A DNA stretch of 64,000 nt from Streptomyces sp. 549 (GTDB taxonomy: Bacteria > Actinomycetota > Actinomycetes > Streptomycetales > Streptomycetaceae): contig NZ_JASKMT010000010.1 in assembly GCF_030124175.1 (NCBI RefSeq), positions 124,001-188,000 on the forward strand, in the 5' to 3' direction. The translations under genes were made by a program, and so were the position numbers. This document shows positions 26,444 through 35,634 of the stretch, one piece after another (the first letter of the stretch is position 1; each line of letters begins with the position of its first letter). Under the pieces are notes generated by a model. The model was not told the DNA's origin and did not search any database. It worked only from the letters and a program-made list of their open reading frames with translations.

Positions 26444-28129
26444 TTACTGCGCGCCGAACTTCTGTGTCCACCACGGGCCGCCGGATCCCTGGTGGACGCC
26501 GATGCCGACCTCCTTGAACGCGCAGTTGAGGATGTTGGCCCGGTGGCCGGGGCTGTCCATCCAGGACTGCATCACCTGGGCGGGGGTCTGCTGGCCGCGG
26601 GCGATGTTCTCCCCGTAGGTGCTCCAGCGGTAGCCGGCGGCGGTGATGCGCTCGCCGGGGCCGCTGCCGTCGGGCGCGGTGTGGGAGAAGTAGTCACGGG
26701 CGGCCATGTCCTGCGAGTGCTTGAGCGCGGCCGAGGCCAGCAGGTTGTTGGAGCGCACCGCGCCGCAACCGTTCTTCGCCCGCTCCCGGTTGAGGATCGC
26801 GATGACCTGCTGGGCGGTGCCACCGGGCCCGGCCTGCGGCGGCGCGGCGGGAGCGGGCGCCGCCGATCGGCCCTCGGTCTTCGGTGCGGGCGGCGGCTCG
26901 GGCGCGGCCTGGGGCGGCGAGGGCCGCGCGGAGGAGGAGCTGGAGGCGGCCTTCGGTTCGGCCGCCTTGGTGGGGGCGCTCGGGGACGGCGACGGCGACG
27001 CGGAGGGCGACGCGGACTTCGGCGGCGCCGACGGCGAGGGCTCCGTGGTGTCCGACGGCTCCGGCGACGGCGCCGCGGCGGGTTTCACCGACGTGCTGTC
27101 CTCCGACCGGTCCAGCAGCATCCGCCCGGCCCCGATCGCGGTGACCACGGTGGCCGCCGCCGCCACGGCGACGACGACCCGGCGGCGCCGCCGGCCGCGG
27201 TGGGCCTTGCCGTGCCGGCCGCGCAGCGTCGTCCCGCCGTCGGCCGCACCGCCGGCTGAGCCCTCCACCGGCCCGTCCGCCGAGCCGTCCGCCCGGGTGT
27301 CCGCCGCACCGGCCGGGGAGACCGCGGCGGTCGCCACCGTCTCCGGCGGGACCGAGAGGGAGGCGAGCAGCCCCGCACCGGGCGGGACGAGGGCGATGCC
27401 GACGAGCAGACCCTCGGCGGGTACGAGCCCTCCGCCGTGGCGGGCGCAGTCGGCGCACTCCCGGGAGTGCCGAGCGAGACGCTTGCGCCACAGGGCGGAC
27501 GGAGCCCCGTCCCAGGCCGCCAGCTCACGGTCCAGCTCCGCGCAGCGCGGCACGGCCGTCAGCGCCCGCACCACCGCGCGGGACGTCTCCAGGCGGGCCT
27601 TCATGCGCTGGATGCGGACCGCGGTGTGCTGCGGCGGGAGCTCCACCGCCCGCGACACCTCCTCACGGGTCAGTTCACCCGCCGCCTCCAGCCACCACAG
27701 CGACAGCAGCGCCCGGTCCTCCGACTCCAGCCAGCGGGTGGCCTCGGCGACCTCCCGGCGCTGCCCGCTCAGACCGAGCCGGACGATGGTCAGGTCGACG
27801 AAGTCCGCACCGGGATCGGCCACGTCGTGCGTGTCGTGCAGGGAACTGTGCGGTTGCGCGGCGTGCTTCTGCCAGTGCCGGCGTATCTGGTTCATGGTGA
27901 TGGCGACCAGCCACGAGCGGAAGCTGTCCGGTTCGCGCAGCGACGCGAGGCCGGCCAGCGCCCGCAGCATCGTCTCCTGCACAACGTCGTCCACGTCCGC
28001 GTGGCCGTGCAGCGCCCTGCCGGCGATGTTGTAGACCAGCGGCAGGTACGCGGCGACCAGCTCGTCCCGCGCCCGCTGGTCCCCAGCCTGCGCCGCCGCG
28101 ATCGTCGATGCCTCACGTTCCCTGCTCAC
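26444..28129 (-). CDS. ECF sigma factor fused to zinc finger, membrane helix and CAP/SCP domain
   Basis: A 561-residue chimera. Sigma region 2 is at about residues 15-85 (DELVAAYLPLVYNIAGRAL, DVDDVVQETMLRAL), sigma region 4 at about 115-185. A ZAS-like zinc finger, His221-x3-Cys225-x2-Cys228, normally found in anti-sigma factors, follows. After an Ala/Gly-rich stretch comes a transmembrane helix (about 317-334) with a basic inner flank, a Pro/Ser linker (350-430), and an extracytoplasmic CAP/SCP domain (437-561: NRERAKNGCGAV, HSQDMAARDYFSHT, YGENIARG, WMDSPGHRANILN). The start is GTG 28129, after a GGGAAG site. One polypeptide thus combines sigma factor, tethering anti-sigma element and external sensor or enzyme; release by proteolysis is an inference. 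Confidence 0.88.
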   Translation of the reverse strand: MSREREASTIAAAQAGDQRARDELVAAYLPLVYNIAGRALHGHADVDDVVQETMLRALAGLASLREPDSFRSWLVAITMNQIRRHWQKHAAQPHSSLHDTHDVADPGADFVDLTIVRLGLSGQRREVAEATRWLESEDRALLSLWWLEAAGELTREEVSRAVELPPQHTAVRIQRMKARLETSRAVVRALTAVPRCAELDRELAAWDGAPSALWRKRLARHSRECADCARHGGGLVPAEGLLVGIALVPPGAGLLASLSVPPETVATAAVSPAGAADTRADGSADGPVEGSAGGAADGGTTLRGRHGKAHRGRRRRRVVVAVAAAATVVTAIGAGRMLLDRSEDSTSVKPAAAPSPEPSDTTEPSPSAPPKSASPSASPSPSPSAPTKAAEPKAASSSSSARPSPPQAAPEPPPAPKTEGRSAAPAPAAPPQAGPGGTAQQVIAILNRERAKNGCGAVRSNNLLASAALKHSQDMAARDYFSHTAPDGSGPGERITAAGYRWSTYGENIARGQQTPAQVMQSWMDSPGHRANILNCAFKEVGIGVHQGSGGPWWTQKFGAQ

Positions 28130-28450
28130 GCCAGCCCACTTCCCTCTCCGACTCCACTGCTTTCCTTCTCCGACACCTGGGAGATCGCGAGCCCCGGCCG
28201 GGATAACGGAAATCCTGGACCCAACCTGTGGCCCCCGGCAACGACAGATGAGCCGAACGGCATGTGGCGGTTGTCTCGCCCCGCCGTTGAACGCCCGCCG
28301 CCCGCGGCCGCACACCCCACCGCCCAGGCCCGGCGCCCGCTCACCCGCAGCACGGCCGACAGCCTCGCACACCCCGCCCGCCCCGACCCCAGGGCCGGAC
28401 CCCGTCCGCCCGCTGCGGTACCTCAACGACCAGTGCCTGACCTGCTCTTA
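28130..28450. other. Intergenic region between sigma factor and toxin-antitoxin genes
   Basis: No supported gene. The stretch holds the divergent promoter regions. A small palindrome GGAT-N7-ATCC occurs at about 28201-28215. I could not identify an ECF-type promoter for the sigma gene with confidence. Confidence 0.35.
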
Positions 28451-28485
28451 TTGTCAGCCGGGTACTGCGTCGGTACCGTGGAGGC
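28451..28485 (+). promoter_or_regulatory. Leaderless promoter of the toxin-antitoxin pair
   Basis: TTGTCA (28451-28456) and TACCGT (28474-28479) are separated by 17 bp and match -35/-10 elements. Transcription would begin 6-7 nt beyond the -10, at or next to the ATG at 28486, so the mRNA is probably leaderless; the GGAGG only 1 nt from the ATG is too close to work as a ribosome binding site. GGTAC is repeated across the promoter (28461 and 28472), part of a GGTACC palindrome that could bind the antitoxin. Confidence 0.6.
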
Positions 28486-28722
28486 ATGCCAGCGCTCAAT
28501 GTGGAATTCAGCAACGACGAGCTCGAGGAACTCCGGGCGATCGCGCAGGAACGCGGCCTCACCCTTAAGGCCCTGGTCCGCGAGGCCACCACGGTCGACA
28601 TCGCGCGCCACCGGGCGCTGAAGGAGGGCGCGGAGGTCTTCCGGCGCTTCTTCCGCGAGCACGCCGAGGAGTTCGCACGGGCCTTCCCCGACGACGAGCC
28701 GCATACCCGCGCCGTCGCCTGA
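28486..28722 (+). CDS. Ribbon-helix-helix-type antitoxin
   Basis: A 78-residue protein beginning [20 protein letters not shown], then [19 protein letters not shown], the strand-helix-helix pattern of small dimeric repressors that pair with Doc/Fic toxins. The C-terminal half ([14 protein letters not shown]) is acidic and would be the toxin-binding arm. Its stop overlaps the toxin ATG by one base (TGATG), so the pair is translationally coupled. It probably represses its own leaderless promoter. Confidence 0.8.
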   Translation: MPALNVEFSNDELEELRAIAQERGLTLKALVREATTVDIARHRALKEGAEVFRRFFREHAEEFARAFPDDEPHTRAVA

Positions 28723-29099
28723 TGGCCCCCGATCTCTTCATCGACGTGCCCTGGCTGCTGCAGCGGCACGAGGAAGTCCTCCCCGAGCAGCCCGCCGTCT
28801 CCGACTTCTCCGCGCTGGTCGCCGCCGTCGCCCGCCACCGGGTCGACCCGCCCCGCCTGGGCACCGACTCCGACCCCGCCTGGCGCGCCGCCGCGCTGCT
28901 GCACACCCTGGCCCTGCTGAAACCGCTCCCGGCGGGCAACCTGCGCTTCGCCTGCGCCGCCGCGGTCGCCTACATGCACATCAGCGGCGAGGGCATCGAC
29001 CCGCCCTACGGCGCGCTCGTCGACCTGGCCCGCGAGATCCTCGAAGGCACGGCGGGTATCTACGACGCCGCGGACCGCATCCGCTCCTGGCGCGTCTGA
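28722..29099 (+). CDS. Doc/Fic-like toxin with altered active-site motif
   Basis: A 125-residue Doc-like protein of the Fic fold, whose members modify proteins by AMPylation or phosphorylation (Doc phosphorylates EF-Tu). The family motif HxFx(D/E)GNxR is represented by [11 protein letters not shown]: the GN and R are kept but the catalytic His is Lys and the acidic residue is Ala. Sequences of this sort occur as Doc-like partners of small antitoxins in streptomycetes. Activity is therefore uncertain; it may use altered chemistry or be an inactive relict. It is coupled to the antitoxin gene upstream. Confidence 0.75.
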   Translation: MAPDLFIDVPWLLQRHEEVLPEQPAVSDFSALVAAVARHRVDPPRLGTDSDPAWRAAALLHTLALLKPLPAGNLRFACAAAVAYMHISGEGIDPPYGALVDLAREILEGTAGIYDAADRIRSWRV

Positions 29100-29362
29100 C
29101 CCCCGGCGGCCCCACCGCGCCCGCCTCGCCCGGCCCGCAGTACCCGAACCGCCCCCGCCGCGCCCGCGCCGCGCCGCAGTGCCGCGTCGCCCCGCGCCGC
29201 GCGGAGACTGGTGAAGTTGCCGATGTGCGGTCCTCCCTCCGCCACGACTGTGGAGGCCATCAGCCAACACGGCGGTCACCACCCGGGGCGTTCCCCACGG
29301 CTTCAGGACGCAGCAACCCGTGCCCCGGTGTGGTCCCCGTCAGGACGAGAGGACCCCCCATC

Positions 29363-30298
29363 GTGCAGCAGCACCTGCTCTCCGGCGACCCCGCCGCCCC
29401 CACCCGCCACCGACCCGCCAAGTCACGCTCCCGGACGGTGAAACTGGGGCTCGCCGCCGCGGCGGCGGCCGTCGGCCTCTTCGCCGGACTCCTGCCGAGC
29501 GCCCAGGCAGCGCAGAACCCCTACGAGCGCGGCCCGGCCCCGACCGTCGCCAGCATCGAGGCCAGCCGCGGCCCGTACGCCGTCAGCCAGACCTCCGTGT
29601 CCTCCCTGCGGGCAAGCGGCTTCGGCGGAGGCACGATCTACTACCCGACCACCACCTCCGACGGCACCTTCGGAGCGGTGGCGATCTCACCCGGCTACAC
29701 CGGCACCCAGTCCACCATCTCCTGGCTGGGGCCGCGGCTGGCCTCGCAGGGCTTCGTCGTCTTCACCATCGACACCAACAGCACCCTGGACCAGCCGGCG
29801 AGCCGGGGCCGCCAGCTCCTGGCCGCCCTCGACTACCTGACGGGCAGCAGCTCCGTGCGGACCAGGGTGGACGCCACCCGGCTGGGCGTCATGGGCCACT
29901 CCATGGGCGGCGGCGGCTCCCTGGAGGCCGCGAAGAGCCGGACCTCTCTGAAGGCGGCGATCCCGCTCACCGGCTGGCACACCGACAAGACCTGGCCCGA
30001 GCTGCGCACCCCGACGATGATCATCGGGGCGGACGGTGACTCCGTCGCGCCCGTCTCGTCCCACTCCAAGCCGTTCTACCAGTCGCTGCCGTCCTCGCTC
30101 GACCGCGCCTACCTCGAGCTGAACAACGAGAACCACTTCGCGCCGATCTCGTCGAACACGACGATCGCGAAGTACAGCATCTCGTGGCTGAAGCGCTTCA
30201 TCGACCGTGACACCCGCTACGAGCAGTTCCTCTGCCCGATCCCGCAGCCCAGCCGCACCATCGCGGAGTACCGCGGCAGCTGCCCGCACACCTCCTGA
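29363..30298 (+). CDS. Secreted polyester hydrolase (cutinase / PET hydrolase family)
   Basis: A 311-residue secreted alpha/beta hydrolase close in pattern to actinobacterial cutinases and PET hydrolases (TfCut2, LCC). A signal peptide with a twin-basic N-region and hydrophobic core ends at about residue 49 ([11 protein letters not shown]). The triad is Ser180 in [13 protein letters not shown], Asp226 in [10 protein letters not shown] and His258 in NENHFAP; Tyr112 (SPGYTG) and Met181 form the oxyanion hole, Trp205 flanks the cleft, and Cys291-Cys307 make the family's C-terminal disulfide. His179 and Phe259 mark type I rather than IsPETase-like enzymes. Start GTG 29363 has GAGAGG upstream. The 263 bp before it (29100-29362) holds no gene. 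Confidence 0.93.
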   Translation: MQQHLLSGDPAAPTRHRPAKSRSRTVKLGLAAAAAAVGLFAGLLPSAQAAQNPYERGPAPTVASIEASRGPYAVSQTSVSSLRASGFGGGTIYYPTTTSDGTFGAVAISPGYTGTQSTISWLGPRLASQGFVVFTIDTNSTLDQPASRGRQLLAALDYLTGSSSVRTRVDATRLGVMGHSMGGGGSLEAAKSRTSLKAAIPLTGWHTDKTWPELRTPTMIIGADGDSVAPVSSHSKPFYQSLPSSLDRAYLELNNENHFAPISSNTTIAKYSISWLKRFIDRDTRYEQFLCPIPQPSRTIAEYRGSCPHTS

Positions 30299-30485
30299 CC
30301 TCCCGCGACCGCCCGCCCCGGCCCGGGGCACGTCACCCCGCCGCCGGGCGCCTCCCGACCCGCCTGTGCGGCTGCACAAGCGGAAGCGCCCGCAGGTGGG
30401 AGCATGCCCACGACCGGTGAGGGAGCTCCCAGCCGCGCGGACGCGGGCCTTCCGGGCGGTCTTTACCCGGTCGTAACCTGAGGCG

Positions 30486-33299
30486 GTGACCCCCACGACG
30501 ACCGGGGACAGGCCGCTCCGGCTGTTCGGCCGCAGCCGGGAACTGGCCGTCCTGAAGACGCTGTTCACACAGACGGCAGCGGGACGCAGCGGCACGCTGC
30601 TGCTCGCCGCCCCACCCGGCCTGGGCAGGACCGCGCTGGTCGACCACGCCCTGGCCCGGCACTCCGGTGGGCGCGTCCTGCACACCGCGTCGTTCCCGGC
30701 GGAGCGGTCCCTGCCCTACAGCGGGCTGCACGCGCTGCTCTGCTCGGGCCCGGAACTGCTGCCCGCCCCGCCCGAGGAGGTGCTGCGCACCGTCACCTCA
30801 CCGGCCGGCCTTCTCGGTCTGCTGCAGGCTCTCACTGCCCACCGCGCCCCCCTTGTGGTGTGCGTCGACGACCTCCACAGCTGGGACGCCCACTCACGGG
30901 CCGCCCTCGTCTCCGCCGCCCACCGCCTGCCCGCCTCCTGCCCGGTGGCGCTGCTGCTCACCGCCGCCGACGTCCGCCACGGATCGGCGGCCCTGGGTGG
31001 GCTGCCGACACTCGGGCTCGGGCCGCTCGACGACGTTGCGGCCGGGGCGCTGCTGGACGCACTCGGCAGCGGCGTCCCGGGCGGCGACCGCCTCGACCCG
31101 GCGGTGCGCGCCGAGCTCGTCCGCGAGGGCGTGGGCAACCCGGCACTGCTGGCCGCCCTGCTGGGCGCCCTCACCGCGGACCAGCGCACCGCCCGCAGCC
31201 CGCTGCCGCACCCGCTGCCCGGCGGCGACCCGGTCCTCGACGCCTACTTCGCGCTGGTCGGCACGCTCCCGGCCGACACCCGCGAACTGCTGCTGCTCGC
31301 CGCATCGGCGGAGGAGCACGAGCCGGCCGGCGCCGGCACCGCGCTGGACCTGCTCGTCAGGGCCGGGCGGCGCGCCGGCATCGACATCGGCCGACTCAGC
31401 CCGGCCGAGGCAGCCGGAGCGGCCCGCGTCCACGCCCAACGCGTGCACTTCACCCACCCCCTGCTGTGCCGGGCCGTCCGGCGCGGCACACCCACGGTGC
31501 GCCGACGCGCCGCGCACCGCCTGCTGGCATCCGTCCTGGACGGCCCGGGCCGGTCCCTGCCCCGGCTGATCCAGCAGGCATGCGCGGCGGACGGCGACGC
31601 GCAGGAACTCGCCCGGCAGCTCGCCGCGGCCGCCGAGGAGCCGCGCCCGCCCGCCGACCGCTGCGCCGCACTCTCACGCGCCGCCGCCCTCACCGAGGAC
31701 CTGGAACTGCGTGACCTGCGGCTGGCCGCCGCGGCTGAGCAGGCGTGGCTGGCCCGCGACGCCGGCCTCGCGCGCTCCCTGCTGGCCCGGGTGCGCGGAG
31801 TGCCCGCCCCACCACTGGCCCACTTCGTGCAAGGCCACCTGGACCTGCGCGACGGTCCGGTGGCCGACGCCAAGGAAGCCCTGTTCACCGCCGCCGACCT
31901 GCTCGGCCCGCAGGAACCCGAGCGGGTCACCGACGCGCTGCTCGGCGCCTTCCACGCGGCCTGGGCCGGGGGTGACGTGACCGCCTGCCGCCAGGCGCTG
32001 GCACGCATCCCCGCCCCCTGTCCGGAACCGGAACTGGACCGCTTCCGGGCGGGGCTGCTGGAGCTGTTCACCGGCCGCACCGCTGCCGGGCACGCCCTGC
32101 TGCGCCGCTGCCTGGAGAACGCCGATACAGCGGATGGCGGCCGCGGCGGCACCGTCGACCGGCCGCGCGAGGGCCGGCTCGTCACCCGGGCCGGAACGGC
32201 CTCACTGCTGCGGGCCGCCGGAGCGGCGCTGGTGCTCGGTGACGTCGACGCGGCCTGCCGGATCGGGACCCGGGCGCTCGCCGCCGTCCGCGCGCACGGC
32301 CCGGAGGTGCTGCTGCCGGGCGCGCTGGAGCACCTGGCCTACGCGGAGCTGCGGGCCGGCCGCCACGCGCAGGCGCGCGCCCACGCTCAGCAGGGTCTGG
32401 GAACCGCCCACCGTTCCGGGCAGCGCAACGCCGTCGCCCATCTGCACGCGGTGCTGGCGCTCGCCGCCTCGGTCGAGGCGGACCCGGCGGCCTGCGGCGA
32501 GCACGCCGAGGCCGCGGCGGCCCTCGCCAACGTGCACGGCCTCCACCAGGCCGCGACCCTGGCGACCTGGGCGCTGGCCCGCTCCGAGCTGGCCGCCGGC
32601 CGTACCGGGCAGGCAGCCGCCCGCCTGTTCCCCCTGGTCGGCCCCGGCCCCAGCCAGGGGCACTTCGCCGCCCGCATGCTCGCCGTCCCCTGCTTCGTGG
32701 AGGCGGCCGTACTGACCGGCCGGGGGGAGGAGACCCGGCCGGTGGTGGAGGAGTTCGCCGACTGGGCCGCGAACACCGCCGACCCGCAGGCCCCTGCCCA
32801 ACTGGCCCGCTGCCGGGCCCTGCTGGCCCCGCCGCAGGAGGCCGCGGACCGCTACGCCGAGGCCCTTGCCCTGCACGACCGCTGCGGCGGCGACTTCGAA
32901 CGGGCCCGCACCCAACTGGTCTACGGCCGCTGGCTGCGCCGCAGGCGGCGTACCCGGGAGGCGCGCGGGCCGCTGCGGGACGCGCTGATGGCGTTCGAGA
33001 GGTCCGACGCGCGCTCCTGGGTCGCGCTGGCCCGCGGTGAGCTGCGCGCCGCCGGGGAAGTCGTGGGCGGCCACCGCCGCTCCTCCGCCCCGCTGGCGAC
33101 CCTCACGCCCCAGCAGCAGCGCATCGCCCGGTGCGTGGCGGAGGGCGCGACCAACCGGGAGGTGGCCCTGCGCCTGTCGGTGAGCCCTCGGACGGTCGAC
33201 CACCACCTGCGGAACGTCTTCGCCACGCTGGGGGTCCGCTCCCGGGTGGAGCTGGCCCGGTTGCTGGACCGTGATGAGAAGGATGCCGCAGACCTCTAG
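30486..33299 (+). CDS. Large LuxR-family (LAL-type) regulator with AAA domain
   Basis: A 937-residue LAL-type regulator: N-terminal ATPase (FGRSRELAVLKTLF), a long helical middle, and a C-terminal LuxR helix-turn-helix (LTPQQQRIARCVAEGATNREVALRLSVSPRTVDHHLRNVF, about 860-915). The Walker A position reads LAAPPGLGRTALV: the usual Lys is Arg and the first Gly is Ala, while Walker B (LVVCVDDLHSWD) is normal. Start GTG 30486 has no good ribosome binding site but follows TAACCT (30474-30479) by 6 nt, suggesting a leaderless message. Such proteins often activate metabolite or sugar genes. It lies between the polyester hydrolase and a PucR regulator; targets unknown. Confidence 0.88.
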   Translation: MTPTTTGDRPLRLFGRSRELAVLKTLFTQTAAGRSGTLLLAAPPGLGRTALVDHALARHSGGRVLHTASFPAERSLPYSGLHALLCSGPELLPAPPEEVLRTVTSPAGLLGLLQALTAHRAPLVVCVDDLHSWDAHSRAALVSAAHRLPASCPVALLLTAADVRHGSAALGGLPTLGLGPLDDVAAGALLDALGSGVPGGDRLDPAVRAELVREGVGNPALLAALLGALTADQRTARSPLPHPLPGGDPVLDAYFALVGTLPADTRELLLLAASAEEHEPAGAGTALDLLVRAGRRAGIDIGRLSPAEAAGAARVHAQRVHFTHPLLCRAVRRGTPTVRRRAAHRLLASVLDGPGRSLPRLIQQACAADGDAQELARQLAAAAEEPRPPADRCAALSRAAALTEDLELRDLRLAAAAEQAWLARDAGLARSLLARVRGVPAPPLAHFVQGHLDLRDGPVADAKEALFTAADLLGPQEPERVTDALLGAFHAAWAGGDVTACRQALARIPAPCPEPELDRFRAGLLELFTGRTAAGHALLRRCLENADTADGGRGGTVDRPREGRLVTRAGTASLLRAAGAALVLGDVDAACRIGTRALAAVRAHGPEVLLPGALEHLAYAELRAGRHAQARAHAQQGLGTAHRSGQRNAVAHLHAVLALAASVEADPAACGEHAEAAAALANVHGLHQAATLATWALARSELAAGRTGQAAARLFPLVGPGPSQGHFAARMLAVPCFVEAAVLTGRGEETRPVVEEFADWAANTADPQAPAQLARCRALLAPPQEAADRYAEALALHDRCGGDFERARTQLVYGRWLRRRRRTREARGPLRDALMAFERSDARSWVALARGELRAAGEVVGGHRRSSAPLATLTPQQQRIARCVAEGATNREVALRLSVSPRTVDHHLRNVFATLGVRSRVELARLLDRDEKDAADL

Positions 33300-33414
33300 G
33301 TACCGACTGGGCGGTATGTCATTCTGCGGGCGTCAGGATGATCCGGCGTGCGCGGGACGGGACTCGTGCCGCGCGGTGCCGGAGCGAACCCCGACCGCCG
33401 GTGGAGGCCCCTTC

Positions 33415-34770
33415 ATGCAGCACGTCATCCGCTCCCGTGTCAGGGGGCTGCCCGCGCCGCCGCACGCCGGCCCGCCCCGCACCCGCTCCCTCGTCGACGC
33501 GGAAGCCGTCGCCGTGCTGCACCGCGCCGCGCAGGCCCTGCTCGACAACCTGCCGGCTCTCACCGACCGGCTGGTCGCCGCGCTCCGCGAGGAGGAGCCC
33601 TCCTACCGCTCCGCGATCGACCGGGACGTCTCCGACGTCTGGCAGGAGGTGCACTGCTCCCTCACCCACAACGTGGGCTCACTGATCCGCCCGCGCCAGT
33701 CCAGGGACGAGGCCCGGCGCACCACGCGCCGCATCGGGACGTGCCGGGCCGAACTGGGTGTGCCCCTCGACGCCGTCCTGCACGCCTTCCGCCTGGGCGG
33801 GGCCATGGTGTGGCAGGGCCTGGTGGACGAGACCACCCGGAGCCACCCTGGCGACATCCCGCTCCTCGTCCACGTCGCCGCCGACGTGTGGAACTTCGTC
33901 GACGAGCACTGCGGTCTGGTGGCCGACGCCTACCGGGAGACCGAGCGTCGGCTCGCCTGGCGCCGGGAGAACCAGCTGCGGCTGATGACGGGTGCCCTGC
34001 TGGACGGCACCGCCCGCATCGCCGACCTGCCCGACGCCGCCGCGGTCCTGGGTCTGCCCCTCCACGGCCGCTACGCCGTCCTGGTCGTCGAGCGGGTCCG
34101 CGATGCGCCACGGCCCACCGCGGTGCCGCCGCTGCGGCTGCCGCCGGGCCTGCGCGTGCTCTGGCACACCGGTCCCGCCGCGGAACGGGCCATCGTCCTG
34201 CTGCCGGCGGACGATGAGCCGCCTGCCGCGCCCGAGGTGCTCGCCGCCGAGGCTCCCGGTCCGGACGGGGACGACGAGGAGGTTCCGGTGCGCTGCCCCG
34301 CCGAGCAGCTGGCCGAGTGGGCGGCGCTCACAGAGGTGCCCAAGGGGCTGCGGGCGGGTGTCAGTTCGGTGGTGACCGGTCTCGCCGCGCTCGGCGAGGG
34401 CCGGCAGCTGGCGGAGACCGCGCTGCGCGCCTGCCCCCGTGACGGCGGCATCACGCTGCTGGACGCGCACCTGCCAGCGGCGCTGGTGGTCTCCTCACCC
34501 GGACTCGGCGCGGCCCTGGTCCAGCGGGTGCTCGGCCCGCTGGACCGGTTGGACCCCGCCGACCGGGAGCTGCTGCTGGAGACGCTCACGGCCTGGCTGG
34601 ACGCCGACGGTTCGGCGCAGCGGGCCGGCGGGCGGCTCTACTGCCACCGCAACACGGTGCTCAACCGGCTGCGCCGCTTCGAGCAGCTCACCGGCCGCTG
34701 CCTCAGCCGGCCGTCGGACGCCGTGGAGATCTCACTCGCGCTCACCGCGCAGCGCCTGCTCACCGACTGA
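33415..34770 (+). CDS. PucR-family transcriptional regulator
   Basis: A 451-residue regulator with an N-terminal RsbRD/CdaR-like helical sensing domain (DNLPALTDRLVAALREEE onward), a middle GGDEF-like domain of the CdaR type, and a C-terminal PucR helix-turn-helix (GRLYCHRNTVLNRLRRFEQLTGR, about 405-435). It starts at ATG 33415 with GGAGG 7 nt upstream. Its last 39 bp overlap the convergent GntR-type gene, so the two are antisense at their 3' ends. Confidence 0.88.
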   Translation: MQHVIRSRVRGLPAPPHAGPPRTRSLVDAEAVAVLHRAAQALLDNLPALTDRLVAALREEEPSYRSAIDRDVSDVWQEVHCSLTHNVGSLIRPRQSRDEARRTTRRIGTCRAELGVPLDAVLHAFRLGGAMVWQGLVDETTRSHPGDIPLLVHVAADVWNFVDEHCGLVADAYRETERRLAWRRENQLRLMTGALLDGTARIADLPDAAAVLGLPLHGRYAVLVVERVRDAPRPTAVPPLRLPPGLRVLWHTGPAAERAIVLLPADDEPPAAPEVLAAEAPGPDGDDEEVPVRCPAEQLAEWAALTEVPKGLRAGVSSVVTGLAALGEGRQLAETALRACPRDGGITLLDAHLPAALVVSSPGLGAALVQRVLGPLDRLDPADRELLLETLTAWLDADGSAQRAGGRLYCHRNTVLNRLRRFEQLTGRCLSRPSDAVEISLALTAQRLLTD

Positions 34771-35541
34771 GCCGGCGCTCCCGGCGGGGGAGGGGGCAGC
34801 GGGCGCCCCGCGCGGCGGGGGCATGGCGTCGCGGACCTCGGTGAGCAGGTGGCGCATCGACCGCTCCGCCGCCGCGGGGTCGCCGGCCGCCACCGCGCGG
34901 GCCACCTCCTCGTGGAGGTCGAGCGCCTCGGGAACGGGGTGGTGCGGCATCAGGCCGAGCTGGGTGCGCCCCCTCAGCACCGCCTCGACCACGTCGGTGA
35001 GGGCTACGAACATCTCGTTGCCGCTGGCGGCGAGCAGCAGCGCGTGCAGTTCCACGTCGAGGTCCATGAACGGCGCCAGCCGCCCGCGTTCGCCGTGGCC
35101 GCGCATGTCCTGCGCGAGGCGGACCAGCCGCTCACGCTGGCCCGGGGAGGCGGAGCGGGCCGCTGCGGCGGCGGCAAGCGGTTCCACGGCGATGCGCAGC
35201 TCGGTCAGGGAGCGCAGCTGCGCGTCCCGGCCCGGACCGGCGAGCCGCCACCAGATGACGCGCGGGTCGTAGACGTGCCATGAGGAGGGTGCCTGCACGG
35301 TGATGCCCACCCTGCGGCGGGACACCACCAGCCCCATCGACTCCAAGATGCGCATCGTCTCCCGGGCCACCGTGCGGGAGACGCCGAAGCGTTCCTGGAT
35401 GCCGTCCAGCGTCAGGGCGTGGCCGTCCTCGAGGGCGCCGCCGGTGATCTCCAGGCCGAGCGTGTCGAGAACGGAACGGTGCAGGACCTCGGTGCTGTTC
35501 CCCGCCTGGTCGCCGCTTCGATCACCGTTCCGTATGGCCAC
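34732..35541 (-). CDS. GntR-family (FCD) repressor of the gluconate genes
   Basis: A 269-residue FadR/FCD-subfamily GntR regulator: winged helix at about residues 20-85 (LDGIQERFGVSRTVARETMRILESMGLVV), then a helical FCD ligand domain with conserved metal-site His residues (DLDVELHALLLAASGNEMF; DLHEEVARAVAAGD). The start is GTG 35541, since the open frame extends far upstream without homology. It is divergent from gluconokinase and GntP genes, and two GGT-N3-ACC boxes lie between them, so it is most likely the gluconate-responsive repressor. It overlaps the pucR-type gene by 39 bp at its 3' end. Confidence 0.9.
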   Translation of the reverse strand: MAIRNGDRSGDQAGNSTEVLHRSVLDTLGLEITGGALEDGHALTLDGIQERFGVSRTVARETMRILESMGLVVSRRRVGITVQAPSSWHVYDPRVIWWRLAGPGRDAQLRSLTELRIAVEPLAAAAAARSASPGQRERLVRLAQDMRGHGERGRLAPFMDLDVELHALLLAASGNEMFVALTDVVEAVLRGRTQLGLMPHHPVPEALDLHEEVARAVAAGDPAAAERSMRHLLTEVRDAMPPPRGAPAAPSPAGSAGSVGEQALRGERE

Positions 35542-35587
35542 CTCGAAAGCGTATCCCGACACCGGACCCTTCCCCGCCCGACGCAAT

Positions 35588-35621
35588 GGTGTTACCTTTC
35601 GGCAATTGGTATCACCTTTCG
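35588..35621. promoter_or_regulatory. Two GntR operator boxes upstream of gluconokinase
   Basis: GGTGTTACC (35588-35596) and GGTATCACC (35608-35616) are each GGT-N3-ACC palindromes, 20 bp apart, and both are followed by TTTCG. The second lies just ahead of the gluconokinase ribosome binding site. Spacing of two helical turns suits cooperative binding of the divergent GntR-type regulator. Confidence 0.75.
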
Positions 35622-35634
35622 AGGAGGAGGGGTC

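Noticed and set aside
29100..29362. A riboswitch in the leader of the polyester hydrolase gene
   Set aside because: The region has some repeated short motifs, but no known class can be fitted by eye.
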